Both the position numbers and the translations under genes were made by a program. Below the pieces are notes generated by a model. It worked only from the letters and a program-made list of their open reading frames with translations, was not told the DNA's origin and searched no databases. From positions 930,001 to 994,000 of the forward strand of contig NZ_CP097116.1 in the NCBI RefSeq assembly GCF_024029335.1: 64,000 bases of DNA, in the 5' to 3' direction. Below are positions 1-7,764 of this stretch, one piece after another. Numbering within the stretch: the stretch's first letter is position 1; every line of letters begins with the position of its first letter. This stretch comes from Fructilactobacillus myrtifloralis. GTDB taxonomy: Bacteria > Bacillota > Bacilli > Lactobacillales > Lactobacillaceae.

Positions 1-969
1 TTCCATTGAAGAAATCGGATCACTGGCCACAATTTGCATTGCAGCGTGTCCATCCGTCTTAACCTCTGGATAATACTTCGCAATGGCGTCGGCTGCATTT
101 GGATCAATCTTATCCTGTTGATCAGTTGCATTCCAATCCAGAATAAAGCGGGATTGTAAGCCCTGCACTCCTTGACCATGAACCCGCATCATACAGTCAT
201 ACCAGTTTCCAAACTTCTTCTTGCGTCCTAAGTATTGATCACCAATGTTCATCCCACCGATGTAACCATACTCACCATCAATGGTCACAATCTTATGGTG
301 ATCCCGGAAGTTAACCCGCATATCAATCAGATTAAAGCGGTTGTGCAAGAAGGGATAAGCGTGCCCGCCAGCCTCAATCAACGGCCGGAAAAACTTTTCG
401 TTGGTCCCCATCGAACCCCAGGCATCATAGATTACCCGCACGTCTACCCCCTGCTTTGCTTTTTCGGTTAACAGGTCCAGGGTTTGGTGCCCAATGTTAT
501 CGGCATAAAAGGTGTAAAATTCAATGTTAATCGAACTACGGGCGTTTTTAAAGTCCGTAAACAGTTGGTTCACAAAGTCGGTTCCCTTGGTATACACATC
601 AACCTCATTGTTGCCTAGCAATGGCGCGGTCGCCGTGTTCATGAACATTTCAATCTGCCCCTGTGCCCGGTTCAAAATTTGGTAGTTGGGCGTTTGATCA
701 GCGGTAAACTTGCCTAATTGCCGTTTTTGCTTGTTGATTAAGCTACTAACCTGTTTCTTGGTACTTCCGGATAACAATAACATCCGATTTTTCGGTAACC
801 GGCGGCCAAAAAAGGCGTAAATGAAAAACCCAAGCACCGGGATAAACACGAGGACTAAGAACCAGGCCCACGTAGCGGCGATGTTTCTAGGTTGCCGGAA
901 GACGGTAATGATGGCCGCAATCGTATTGATTAATAAGATTAAGCCAATTATTTCTAATACTAATGACAT
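1..969 (-). CDS. cls: Cardiolipin synthase, phospholipase D family (3' end beyond window)
   Basis: Membrane phospholipid enzyme that joins two phosphatidylglycerols into cardiolipin. The visible 323 residues start with two hydrophobic segments (about 1-24 and 31-52), followed by the arginine-rich FFGRRLPKNR stretch typical of Cls. The first HKD catalytic motif, HHKIVTID, lies near residue 225 and is followed by GYIGGMNIGDQYLG. The second HKD motif must lie beyond position 1, because the frame is open at the window edge. The ATG at 969 is preceded by GGAGGAAACTTAG, a strong ribosome binding site. The upstream neighbour is divergently transcribed. Family assignment is firm; whether this is the only cls copy cannot be seen. 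Confidence 0.92.
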   Translation of the reverse strand, partial: MSLVLEIIGLILLINTIAAIITVFRQPRNIAATWAWFLVLVFIPVLGFFIYAFFGRRLPKNRMLLLSGSTKKQVSSLINKQKRQLGKFTADQTPNYQILNRAQGQIEMFMNTATAPLLGNNEVDVYTKGTDFVNQLFTDFKNARSSINIEFYTFYADNIGHQTLDLLTEKAKQGVDVRVIYDAWGSMGTNEKFFRPLIEAGGHAYPFLHNRFNLIDMRVNFRDHHKIVTIDGEYGYIGGMNIGDQYLGRKKKFGNWYDCMMRVHGQGVQGLQSRFILDWNATDQQDKIDPNAADAIAKYYPEVKTDGHAAMQIVASDPISSME

Positions 970-996
970 CTAAGTTTCCTCCTTCTCTACTTACCT

Positions 997-1017
997 CTAT
1001 CATACCTGATTTGATAG
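997..1017. promoter_or_regulatory. Inverted repeat over the probable cls -10 element
   Basis: CTATCA (997-1002) and TGATAG (1012-1017) form a 6-bp inverted repeat with a 9-nt spacer. On the minus strand a TATGAT -10 candidate (999-1004) lies inside the left arm, so a bound protein could block cls transcription. No convincing -35 was found. Candidate only. Confidence 0.3.
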
Positions 1018-1119
1018 TGGGACGGGACCATTTTTTGCATTGCTATCGGCAGCGTCATGCATTAAAACCCAATGTTTGCCGGAACGTGTAGTAAGTGTCA
1101 GATTCGAGAAGCTATGACT

Positions 1120-1148
1120 TTCAATTATATTACACATCAGTGTATAAT
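1120..1148 (+). promoter_or_regulatory. Promoter with overlapping inverted repeat for the 1182 hydrolase
   Basis: A perfect TATAAT -10 lies at 1143-1148, with a weak -35 (TTCAAT) at 1120-1125, 17 bp upstream. The arms TACAC (1131-1135) and GTGTA (1140-1144) form an inverted repeat that continues imperfectly outward into AT-rich sequence and overlaps the -10. This layout fits an operator for a small repressor; the regulator is unknown. Confidence 0.45.
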
Positions 1149-1181
1149 ATAGTCATACTTTAGAAAAAGGAGATTAGATTT

Positions 1182-2126
1182 ATGATTACAACTAAAGATA
1201 TTAGCTTCAAAGCTCGCGATTTAAACGATATCGAGCTACAGGGACGACTTTTCTTCCCGGAAAACTTTGACGAAAGTCAAAAACACCCAGCCATTGTGGT
1301 AAATCACCCCACTACTAGTGATTTCAACCAAACTTCTGGTAGAATTTACGCCACGAAGCTGGCCAAACAGGGTTGGTTAGCCATTGCCTACGACTCTCCT
1401 TACCAAGGTCGTAGTGCTGGTGAACCCCACAACTCTGAAATTCCATACGCCCGGACCATTGGTGTGATGGCTGCCATTGATTACTTGGATACCCTTCCAT
1501 ACGTTGATTCTGACCGGATCGGAGCCATGGGAATCTGTGGTGGTGGTGGCTTTACGCTGAACGCCGCTAAGTTCGATAAGCGAATCAAGGCCGTTGCTGG
1601 GGTTTGTCCAGCCGACGTTGGAACGATTTATCGGGAAACGTTTGGTCAAAACGACAAAACGCTCATTGAAAACTTGGAAGATATGGCTAAGCAACGGACT
1701 GCCGAAGCTCAAGGAGCTGAAGTTAAATACATCCCTGCTTTACCAGCTAGTCAAGAAGCCCGCAAAGAAGCTGGCATCAATGACATTGATATCGAACAAG
1801 CCATTGATTACTACCTAACTCCTCGTGGCCACGATGACTACGCTCCTAACCGGTACGTTTACAGTGTCATCCCAATGATGCTGAACTTCGATCCGTTGAG
1901 CTTGGCTGATAAATTAGCTACTCAACCGCTCGAAATCATCGTCGGTGGCGTTCCGGGAGCCTTTGGTTCCTACCGGTTCGGTTACCAATACTACGATGCA
2001 GCTGCTACTAACGATAAGGAATTAGTTGTCTTACCAGGCGTTAGTCACTATGACCTTTACGACCAACCAGAACCAACTGACAAGGCCGTTGCAAAACTAA
2101 ACGATTTCTTTGGCAAGCGCCTCTAA
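1182..2126 (+). CDS. Alpha/beta hydrolase with a cysteine nucleophile (dienelactone hydrolase/YcjY-like)
   Basis: Cytosolic hydrolase of unknown substrate, 314 residues, no signal peptide. The nucleophile elbow reads GICGGGG with Cys119 in place of the usual serine, as in dienelactone hydrolase-type enzymes. A strand plus oxyanion region (IVVNHPTTSDF) lies near residue 40, and a late GVSHYDLYD near residue 290 supplies the likely catalytic histidine. The AAAGGAGA ribosome binding site (1166-1173) fixes the ATG at 1182. It is monocistronic, with its own promoter and a strong terminator. It is transcribed toward the origin, unlike its neighbours, and a possible operator covers its -10, suggesting an inducible or detoxification role (inference). 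Confidence 0.8.
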   Translation: MITTKDISFKARDLNDIELQGRLFFPENFDESQKHPAIVVNHPTTSDFNQTSGRIYATKLAKQGWLAIAYDSPYQGRSAGEPHNSEIPYARTIGVMAAIDYLDTLPYVDSDRIGAMGICGGGGFTLNAAKFDKRIKAVAGVCPADVGTIYRETFGQNDKTLIENLEDMAKQRTAEAQGAEVKYIPALPASQEARKEAGINDIDIEQAIDYYLTPRGHDDYAPNRYVYSVIPMMLNFDPLSLADKLATQPLEIIVGGVPGAFGSYRFGYQYYDAAATNDKELVVLPGVSHYDLYDQPEPTDKAVAKLNDFFGKRL

Positions 2127-2150
2127 GCTTCTCATGGTAATCAAATAGAA

Positions 2151-2182
2151 AAAGCTCAAGATTTTAATCTTGAGCTTTTTTT
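2151..2182. terminator. Bidirectional terminator between hydrolase and pepC
   Basis: AAAGCTCAAGAT pairs with ATCTTGAGCTTT around a short loop, with a T run on the plus strand and A residues on the other side, so it can serve both convergent genes. Confidence 0.9.
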
Positions 2183-2214
2183 GTGCCTAAATTATAAACT
2201 TCAGACGAGGTGGA

Positions 2215-3537
2215 TTATTGTAACGAATCCCATGGTGGTAACACGATCGCTGGGGTTTGGAGCGCAGCTTGTTGGTCCTTTGCGAGATACTTGCGGTGGA
2301 CAACCACTTCGTACACGTAGTCATCCATCCAGTTATCAGCCATGATGAAGTAACCAGCTTGTCCTACCTTTTCCCCCCAACTATTCTCCACTTTCCACTT
2401 TTGTGGCACGCCGGCCCGTAAATCGACTCCCGTCAGGGTCATTGCGTGCGTCACCTCTGCCTCGTGGGTTCGTAACCGATCGGCCTTTGACAGCGTCGTA
2501 TCAACCCCCAATAGCTCATCTTGCAGGTACAGTTCACTATCCATGAGGCCCGCTTGGCGGTCAACTTGCTTTAAAATATCGTTGCCAAACCAGACCGTTT
2601 CTTGGTCCTGTAGTTGCGCAATGGCAGCTTGTTTAAGTGCCTGCATCGGTAAGTTGAGAAATTCGATGGGCAATCCTGCAATCACATTATCCTGACTAGG
2701 TAAGGAGTACCGTTGGTAGTAGTCCTTATCAGGCGCATTGCTCAGCACCACGTAGTCATGGAGATCCACGCCAATGTACTTTTGGTAGAACGTGCGGGGC
2801 GTGAGGTTTTCGTCACAATGATACTGGTGCTGATCGTCACGATACTCAAAATCAAAGTGGGTTGGCGGCACCCCGATGGCACTGGCCGTAATTTGGTAAA
2901 CCGCCGTTAAACACTCCTGTTTGGTCGCTTCAATCGTCGCATCATCCGCCCCCTGACGAACTAGGTTCCGTAACGCTAGTCCATCCTTGCGCAGCTTGCG
3001 ATTTAAGAGCCCGGCCAATTCACTGGTCTTCGTTGTCACGGCGTTTTCTGGAAATGTTTCACGTGGAACCACTCCATACTTATCGATTAACGCTGCGGCC
3101 ATCGCCCACTGACCCCCATCGTCACCAGGGCGACTCAAATAAAAAGCAACTTCCCGATCTGACAGAGGACGATCGGCGAGGGCAATCATGTGCGCATAGA
3201 ACATGTTGGCCCGTTCAATTTTATCCCAGAAAAAGAGATAACTTTGCGATAACTCTAAATCCGGCACGTGATACTGAGCTGCCATTCGATGCCGGAGCGT
3301 ATTGAGGATCGAAAATAACCAACACCGACCACTCTGCTTCTGGTTCGCTACCTTCCCCGTTTTAACCTCATCAGAGAAGACATTCGTTAATTTTTGTGCC
3401 ACCTCAGCATTTTTGGCCGTTTGGTTAATCCCGTTACTATTTACGGCATTTGTCACAATTTGGTGGGCTGGCCAGGCTTCATAATGAGCCTGCATGGCTT
3501 TAATTTGGTCCGCTGAGAGCGGCTTTGCAAAATCCAT
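2215..3537 (-). CDS. pepC: Aminopeptidase C family cysteine peptidase
   Basis: Cytosolic bleomycin hydrolase-type peptidase (family C1) that removes N-terminal residues from imported peptides. It has 440 residues, the normal family length. The papain triad is visible: Cys72 in SGRCWLF, His in HAMTLTGVDL, and Asn in VENSWGEK near the C-terminus. The start chosen is ATG at 3537, preceded by AAAGGAAGCG; an in-frame start 16 codons upstream has no ribosome binding site. A promoter at 3565-3593 drives it alone. A parS-like site (3055-3070) lies within the coding sequence. Lactobacilli also carry PepE and PepG paralogues, so the exact subfamily is less certain than the fold. Confidence 0.88.
   Translation of the reverse strand: MDFAKPLSADQIKAMQAHYEAWPAHQIVTNAVNSNGINQTAKNAEVAQKLTNVFSDEVKTGKVANQKQSGRCWLFSILNTLRHRMAAQYHVPDLELSQSYLFFWDKIERANMFYAHMIALADRPLSDREVAFYLSRPGDDGGQWAMAAALIDKYGVVPRETFPENAVTTKTSELAGLLNRKLRKDGLALRNLVRQGADDATIEATKQECLTAVYQITASAIGVPPTHFDFEYRDDQHQYHCDENLTPRTFYQKYIGVDLHDYVVLSNAPDKDYYQRYSLPSQDNVIAGLPIEFLNLPMQALKQAAIAQLQDQETVWFGNDILKQVDRQAGLMDSELYLQDELLGVDTTLSKADRLRTHEAEVTHAMTLTGVDLRAGVPQKWKVENSWGEKVGQAGYFIMADNWMDDYVYEVVVHRKYLAKDQQAALQTPAIVLPPWDSLQ
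3055..3070. other. Diverged parS-like site inside pepC
   Basis: TGTTTCACGTGGAACC. Its reverse complement, GGTTCCACGTGAAACA, differs at one base from the classical Firmicutes parS variant TGTTCCACGTGAAACA and keeps the CACGTG core. It lies about 17 kb from dnaA, within the range where parS sites cluster. Confidence 0.5.
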
Positions 3538-3564
3538 GGAGATCGCTTCCTTTCGTTTGTAGTT

Positions 3565-3593
3565 ATTGTACGGATTTGCCAACAAAAAGGCAA
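3565..3593 (-). promoter_or_regulatory. pepC promoter
   Basis: Minus-strand -35 TTGCCT (3588-3593) and -10 TACAAT (3565-3570) with a 17-bp spacer, 28 bp upstream of the pepC start codon. Confidence 0.6.
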
Positions 3594-3635
3594 TTAAAAT
3601 TAAATAGCCCCCAACTGGCCTGCTTCGCGGATCCG

Positions 3636-3674
3636 ACTAAAAAGGACGACCCTCACTTCTCAAAGGCCGTCCTT
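3636..3674 (-). terminator. Terminator after the MucBP protein gene
   Basis: AAGGACG (3642-3648) pairs with CGTCCTT (3668-3674); read on the minus strand the hairpin is followed by a T run and separates the MucBP gene from pepC. The stem is interrupted, so strength is uncertain. Confidence 0.65.
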
Positions 3675-3732
3675 GCTCAATTCAGTCAAGTTAACTTTTC
3701 CATCCAACCGGATTCCTGCTTGTAATATTTAC

Positions 3733-4461
3733 CTAGTGCTTCGCATTCCGGGGTTTTTGCAACCATTTCCAAGCGACACCGCCGACTACTGCCAAGCCAA
3801 TTAAACCAGCGGCGCCCCACATGAAAATCCCATGCTGGTTACGTTTGGAAGCCTGCTTCTTCGACTGCTGCTTGGCCGCTTTTTTCTTTTTAGCGGCCTT
3901 CGTTTGTTGCTCAGTTTGTTGCTGGTTATCTCCCTGTTTGGTTGCAGCGCGCTGCTTCTTTTCACCAGTTGCTTGATTGTTAGCATGCGGTTTCGTTCCT
4001 TGGGCAGCTTGCTCATTCCCGTGCTTAGAACTAGTTTGTGGTTGCCCGTTCTCGCCCGTCGCCGTTGTTCCGGTGGCCTTTCCAGGCACGGGGGTTGGCT
4101 TACTAGAATTACCAGTCGCAGTATACACAATCGTCATTTCGGAAACATCTGTAACCCCGTCGCCGCCACCAAACACCATCTCGGGTCCGTTGTTATCATT
4201 TTGCCCGTTTTCAATTCGGGAATAGCTGTAGCCCCTAATTGCGGGAACATCAGCAACATACCTCGTTCCAGTTGCCCCGGTCGCCGTGGTAGCCGGACGA
4301 ATCGCCTTCCCAGTTTGATCTACATAATGGACAATAATTTTGCCTTTGCTCACGTTCGTGGCCGCTTGCGAAACAATCGGATTAACAACAGTGGGAATAA
4401 ATCCAAGCGATGCAATCGTCGTAGTCAGCATGGTAGTCACAATTAATTTTTTCGTTTTCAT
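3733..4461 (-). CDS. MucBP-domain surface protein with C-terminal membrane anchor, no LPXTG
   Basis: Predicted secreted, membrane-held protein of 242 residues. A signal peptide (KTKKLIVTTMLTTTIASLG..., cleavage near SQA-A, residue 34) is followed by one MucBP-type repeat (from about residue 40: KIIVHYVDQTGKAI, later EMTIVYTA). Next comes a low-complexity K/Q/T-rich stalk (about 120-205) with many AAKK and QQ runs. A hydrophobic segment (IFMWGAAGLIGLAVVGG) and a short basic tail end the protein. The tail looks like a sortase signal, but LPXTG is absent; the position holds KRNQHG. The start ATG at 4461 follows GAGGAGGAC; an upstream in-frame start lacks a site. The adjacent signal peptidase gene may process it, though that is generic. 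Mucin or glycan binding is the family's role; the ligand is unknown. Confidence 0.75.
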   Translation of the reverse strand: MKTKKLIVTTMLTTTIASLGFIPTVVNPIVSQAATNVSKGKIIVHYVDQTGKAIRPATTATGATGTRYVADVPAIRGYSYSRIENGQNDNNGPEMVFGGGDGVTDVSEMTIVYTATGNSSKPTPVPGKATGTTATGENGQPQTSSKHGNEQAAQGTKPHANNQATGEKKQRAATKQGDNQQQTEQQTKAAKKKKAAKQQSKKQASKRNQHGIFMWGAAGLIGLAVVGGVAWKWLQKPRNAKH

Positions 4462-4486
4462 TAGTAGTTTGTCCTCCTCACCCCAG

Positions 4487-4492
4487 ATTATA
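4487..4492 (-). promoter_or_regulatory. -10 element for the MucBP protein gene
   Basis: TATAAT on the minus strand, just upstream of the GAGGAGG ribosome binding site. No clear -35 seen at the right distance. Confidence 0.4.
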
Positions 4493-4544
4493 GCACGCTT
4501 GCTAATCACTAAATCAGAATAATTATAACCAGTCCGATTAAAAT

Positions 4545-4576
4545 AAAAACCAGTCCACCGCAGTGAACTGGTTTTT
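4545..4576 (-). terminator. lepB terminator
   Basis: AAAAACCAGT (4545-4554) pairs perfectly with ACTGGTTTTT (4567-4576), followed by T-rich sequence on the minus strand, directly after the lepB stop. Confidence 0.85.
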
Positions 4577-4580
4577 AGCG

Positions 4581-5228
4581 TTATTTTGCTTGATGATTAA
4601 TGTTATTCCGAGCGGTGGCGTTGCTACCAAATGGCAAGGTTTGCACCACTCCGATAATCTTATCCTTCGGGACAAAGCCCCAGTAACGGCTATCGTTTGA
4701 GACCTTTCGGTTATCCCCTAGGACAAAGTATTTATCCTTCGGAACCTTCACTACGCCCCGATCCTTCACCCAGTTGGGCGCCTGCGTTGAGAGGGAGTGG
4801 AGGTCCCAATTCCCCTTTTGCTGAGAATACTCGGTTCCCTCTGTTTGCGCGTCCTTACTGATGTAGGGTTGCTTAACGGCCTGGTCATTTACGTATAGTT
4901 GATTATTCTTAAATGCCACCGTATCACCTGGCACCGCAATGACCCGCTTCACGTAGTCGGTTCCGGCTGTCCCCAACACGCGCTTGACCGCACCGTCATT
5001 CGGAGCAGCGTTGGGATCCACGCCCGTCGCATTAAATACAATCACACTCCCCGGTTTCGGTTTGGCTTGCCGCCACACCATAATCGTCTGCCGGTCATGC
5101 AGGTTAGGATCCATTGAAGGCCCACTCACCTTTGCCACCGTGAAAAAGGTTTGCTTAATCACCAGCGCAATGGCTAAGCCCAGTACAATTGGGATCACCC
5201 AGCTTAAAATTCCTTTAAAAGTTTTCAT
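4581..5228 (-). CDS. lepB: Type I signal peptidase
   Basis: Membrane-bound serine protease that cleaves signal peptides from secreted proteins on the outer face of the membrane. It has 215 residues with one N-terminal membrane segment (about 8-28). The catalytic dyad is Ser38 in SGPSMDP and Lys94 in YVKRVIAVPGD; the conserved GDNRKVSNDSRYWGFV box is present. The start ATG at 5228 follows AAGGAGTAGAGAC. It is probably transcribed alone: a terminator follows, and a 35-bp gap separates it from the esterase start side upstream. Confidence 0.95.
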   Translation of the reverse strand: MKTFKGILSWVIPIVLGLAIALVIKQTFFTVAKVSGPSMDPNLHDRQTIMVWRQAKPKPGSVIVFNATGVDPNAAPNDGAVKRVLGTAGTDYVKRVIAVPGDTVAFKNNQLYVNDQAVKQPYISKDAQTEGTEYSQQKGNWDLHSLSTQAPNWVKDRGVVKVPKDKYFVLGDNRKVSNDSRYWGFVPKDKIIGVVQTLPFGSNATARNNINHQAK

Positions 5229-5272
5229 GTCTCTACTCCTTCAGTTTAATCACGCTGTTCCTATTTTATCAT

Positions 5273-6163
5273 TTAATGGAGATTTCGTTTTAAAAAGTTC
5301 TCCTTTTGCTGGGTAACCTCAGCGTTCAAAAAGCCAGCGGGACCATGTGGCACATCCGGCACAATGTGCACCTCAACCTGATCACTACCAATTACCGTCG
5401 CAATTTGAGCCCCTAGGTTAATGGTTTGAATGTAGGGAACCACGCGGTCCCCCGTCCCGGCGTACATTAATACCGGCACCATCTGCTGATTCAAATACGT
5501 AGCCGGATTGGCCTGTGCGTTCAATTCTGGGACATCGACGGGACGGTGCCACCCGAGCATGGCACCTTCAAAGGAATCCGCTTCGCCTGTTTCCGCAAAC
5601 TTCGGTTCCTGCTTTAAAATGGCAAACTGGGCTTTCATGGCGGCCAAATCATATGGTCCGTAGGAAGCAATCACTCCGTTTACCCGGTCGCTAACCCCAA
5701 AATCGTTGCCAAAGTTACTTTGTAAATGCCCAGAACCACTGGACGCTGCCACTAACATGGCCAGCTGCGCTCCAGACGATTCCCCCATGAGAAACACGTT
5801 GTGCGGATCAAACTGGTACTCTGTAGCGTGCGCTTTGACCCACCGAACTACTGCTTTGAGCTCATACACAGGTTGGGGAAAGGGCGCCATGTAACTTAAC
5901 GAGTAGTTCGGACTCACGATTGCATACCCCCGCTGGCGCAGGGCCAGTGCCCCAGCTAACTTCTGGGAACTTTTGGCGCCAAAGTAGAGGCCACCCCCGT
6001 GAATATCAATAATAACTGGAAACGGAGCAGAACCCGCATCCGGCCAGTAAACGTCTAACTGATGTCGGGCTCCCGCTGCATAGGAAAGATCAACTTGTTT
6101 GCGGTTAATCGTGGCCGTATCAGCAGGTACAAAGTGAGTTGCTCGTTCAATAAACTTTTCCAT
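5273..6163 (-). CDS. Alpha/beta hydrolase, esterase/lipase (hormone-sensitive-lipase-like)
   Basis: Probable carboxylesterase, 296 residues, cytosolic. It carries the oxyanion motif HGGG (near residue 56), the nucleophile motif GESSGA (near 130), an Asp in GTGDRVVP and a His in PDVPHGPAGF near the C-terminus, the full triad of the BD-FAE/HSL group. ATG at 6163 is chosen because GGGAG lies 10 nt upstream; a GTG three codons earlier is also possible but too close to that site. It follows citG on the same strand after a 101-bp gap, so partial cotranscription with the citrate genes cannot be excluded. Substrate unknown. Confidence 0.82.
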   Translation of the reverse strand: MEKFIERATHFVPADTATINRKQVDLSYAAGARHQLDVYWPDAGSAPFPVIIDIHGGGLYFGAKSSQKLAGALALRQRGYAIVSPNYSLSYMAPFPQPVYELKAVVRWVKAHATEYQFDPHNVFLMGESSGAQLAMLVAASSGSGHLQSNFGNDFGVSDRVNGVIASYGPYDLAAMKAQFAILKQEPKFAETGEADSFEGAMLGWHRPVDVPELNAQANPATYLNQQMVPVLMYAGTGDRVVPYIQTINLGAQIATVIGSDQVEVHIVPDVPHGPAGFLNAEVTQQKENFLKRNLH

Positions 6164-6264
6164 TAATCTCACGCTCCCATCTTACTGGATCAAGAAGTAC
6201 GTTAATTTTAACGCATTTCACTGGTCCTTTGGTCCAATTCCGTTGAACCCCGAAGACCATTAAC

Positions 6265-7152
6265 CTAAAAGCGTTGCATTAACCGGGCCATCAAGATGGT
6301 CAGAATTAATAAATCAGCAGAACCACCCAGACTAAGTCGCTGTGCGGCAAACTGTTCGGTCATTTGTTGTAAGGCGTTCCAATCTAACCGACCGGTGGTG
6401 TGTTTCACATGTAACATTTCCTGGGCCTGGGTCTGAACCTTACTAACAATGGCGGGGGTGCCAGCTCGTTTAATCAGATTGCTATCCCGACTATTTGCGA
6501 CAATCGCGAGCAGGGCCGTCAAAATCCGTTCCTGCCGGCTGCCTGAACTGGTTAAGAAGGCGGGGAGTCCGTGCTGAAAGACGGTCGGAAAGCCAGCTTC
6601 GGCCTCGCCACGAATTCCGGTCGTTCCGTACTGCAGGTACTGCCGTTCTCCAGCCGTTAGGTGCTGCTTGTGCTGTAAATCAGCGAAGTCGGTTTGCACT
6701 AATCCAGCGGTCATTCCCCGAACGGTCGTGCTAATTGCTGCTAACTGCACTTCCGTTCCTGCTGATTGTGCCTGTGCATACCCACAGGCCGCCACCATGA
6801 TTCCCAACCCAAAGATGGCGCCCTTATGGGTATTTACGTTGTTGGTCACGGTAAACATCCGCCGTTCAGCCGTCATGCCGAGGGGGCGCAGGCGTTCCAT
6901 TAACGCTGGTAACGCAGTCCCGATAAAGGTCATCCCGGTTTGAAAGCACTGCGCCAGGTAGGGTTGTAGGCTTACGGCACTATCAATAAACAAATAGACG
7001 TCCATGTCCTCATGTCCCCGATTATCAACTGGATCCACCAACCCCGGCTTGGGATGGGTCACAACCTCGTCTAAGAGGGCTGCCACTGCGGTTTGACTAA
7101 TGGATTCCGCGTCCTGATTCGCAATGGTTCCGGCAAGCGTTGGTTCAGTCAT
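6265..7152 (-). CDS. citG: Triphosphoribosyl-dephospho-CoA synthase
   Basis: Makes 2'-(5''-triphosphoribosyl)-3'-dephospho-CoA from ATP and dephospho-CoA, the precursor of the citrate lyase prosthetic group. The 295 residues carry the family's PKPGLVDPVDNRGHEDMD near residue 35 and TNNVNTHKGAIFGLG near residue 100, with a C-terminal SLGGSADLL. The start ATG at 7152 overlaps the end of citX by 8 bp and is served by GCGGAGG inside citX, indicating translational coupling. Longer in-frame extensions overlap citX far more and have no ribosome binding site. In some bacteria citX and citG are fused; here they are separate. Confidence 0.93.
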   Translation of the reverse strand: MTEPTLAGTIANQDAESISQTAVAALLDEVVTHPKPGLVDPVDNRGHEDMDVYLFIDSAVSLQPYLAQCFQTGMTFIGTALPALMERLRPLGMTAERRMFTVTNNVNTHKGAIFGLGIMVAACGYAQAQSAGTEVQLAAISTTVRGMTAGLVQTDFADLQHKQHLTAGERQYLQYGTTGIRGEAEAGFPTVFQHGLPAFLTSSGSRQERILTALLAIVANSRDSNLIKRAGTPAIVSKVQTQAQEMLHVKHTTGRLDWNALQQMTEQFAAQRLSLGGSADLLILTILMARLMQRF

Positions 7153-7684
7153 CTCCAAAAACCTCCGCATAAACTCGGTTAAAGTAATCCTGGAGCTCGG
7201 CGACAGAATGGGTCCGATTGCGACCACATTCCTTGGCAGGCCGGTCACAGAGAAAGCACCGGCGCGCTTGCTCACCTAACTCCTGCCGCGAGTAATGCGT
7301 CTGTGCTTGTGTGAGGACATCCGCATCAAACAACCGCCCGAGGGGTAGCTGATCTTCAAAGGCCACCGCCCGACGCTTGGCCTCCCAGCCATCAATGGCA
7401 AAAACATAGAAGGCTTCTGTCCCAGCAAGACCGGTGGTAACCACGGGCGCTTGCAGGCGGGTGACACCTTGAAACTGACGTTCTAACAGGCGTTGTCCCG
7501 CTGTAAACAACCGCTGTAACGCTGCATTAGTTTTGATGGGCCCCGGCACGTTGAGCTTGAGCGCCACCACCGTTCCGGTAGGAAACTTGGTCACCAACTC
7601 TTGTTGCCGACGCGCTCTGTGGTCTTTACTCTGCAAGACCGCTGCAATCGTTTGGGGCGTGCCCGTTGCAAACAGATCTTTCAT
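7145..7684 (-). CDS. citX: Apo-citrate lyase phosphoribosyl-dephospho-CoA transferase
   Basis: Transfers the nucleotide made by CitG onto the serine of the CitD acyl carrier protein, activating citrate lyase. It has 179 residues. Family marks are GRLFDADV near residue 118 and a Cys-rich RRCFLCDRPAKECGRNRTHS near residue 140. The start ATG at 7684 is chosen because AAGGAGAACCT precedes it. The gene begins only 34 bp beyond a terminator hairpin that separates it from citF, which leaves little room for its own promoter, so expression probably depends on read-through. Confidence 0.92.
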   Translation of the reverse strand: MKDLFATGTPQTIAAVLQSKDHRARRQQELVTKFPTGTVVALKLNVPGPIKTNAALQRLFTAGQRLLERQFQGVTRLQAPVVTTGLAGTEAFYVFAIDGWEAKRRAVAFEDQLPLGRLFDADVLTQAQTHYSRQELGEQARRCFLCDRPAKECGRNRTHSVAELQDYFNRVYAEVFGDD

Positions 7685-7718
7685 AGGTTCTCCTTCACTA
7701 GGGTTTCCCCTTACCAGC

Positions 7719-7757
7719 AAAAAAAGCGGGGCTGCTTGACAGGCTCCCGCTTTTTTT
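7719..7757 (-). terminator. Intra-operon terminator between citF and citX
   Basis: AAAAAAAGCGGG (7719-7730) pairs with CCCGCTTTTTTT (7746-7757), a strong hairpin with a T run on the minus strand. It lies inside the citrate operon, 8 bp after the citF stop, and would reduce citX-citG transcription relative to the lyase subunits. Confidence 0.85.
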
Positions 7758-7764
7758 GGACTAA

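Noticed and set aside
3600-3735. T-box leader before pepC
   Set aside because: The hairpin belongs to the upstream MucBP gene, no T-box core sequence is present, and pepC has its own promoter downstream.
3832-4446. Open frame of 204 codons on the plus strand opposite the MucBP gene
   Set aside because: Shadow of the low-complexity K/Q/T-rich stalk; no ribosome binding site and no recognisable domain.
6200-6213. AT-rich palindrome CGTTAATTTTAACG upstream of the esterase
   Set aside because: Short and AT-rich, not placed on a recognisable promoter; could be chance.
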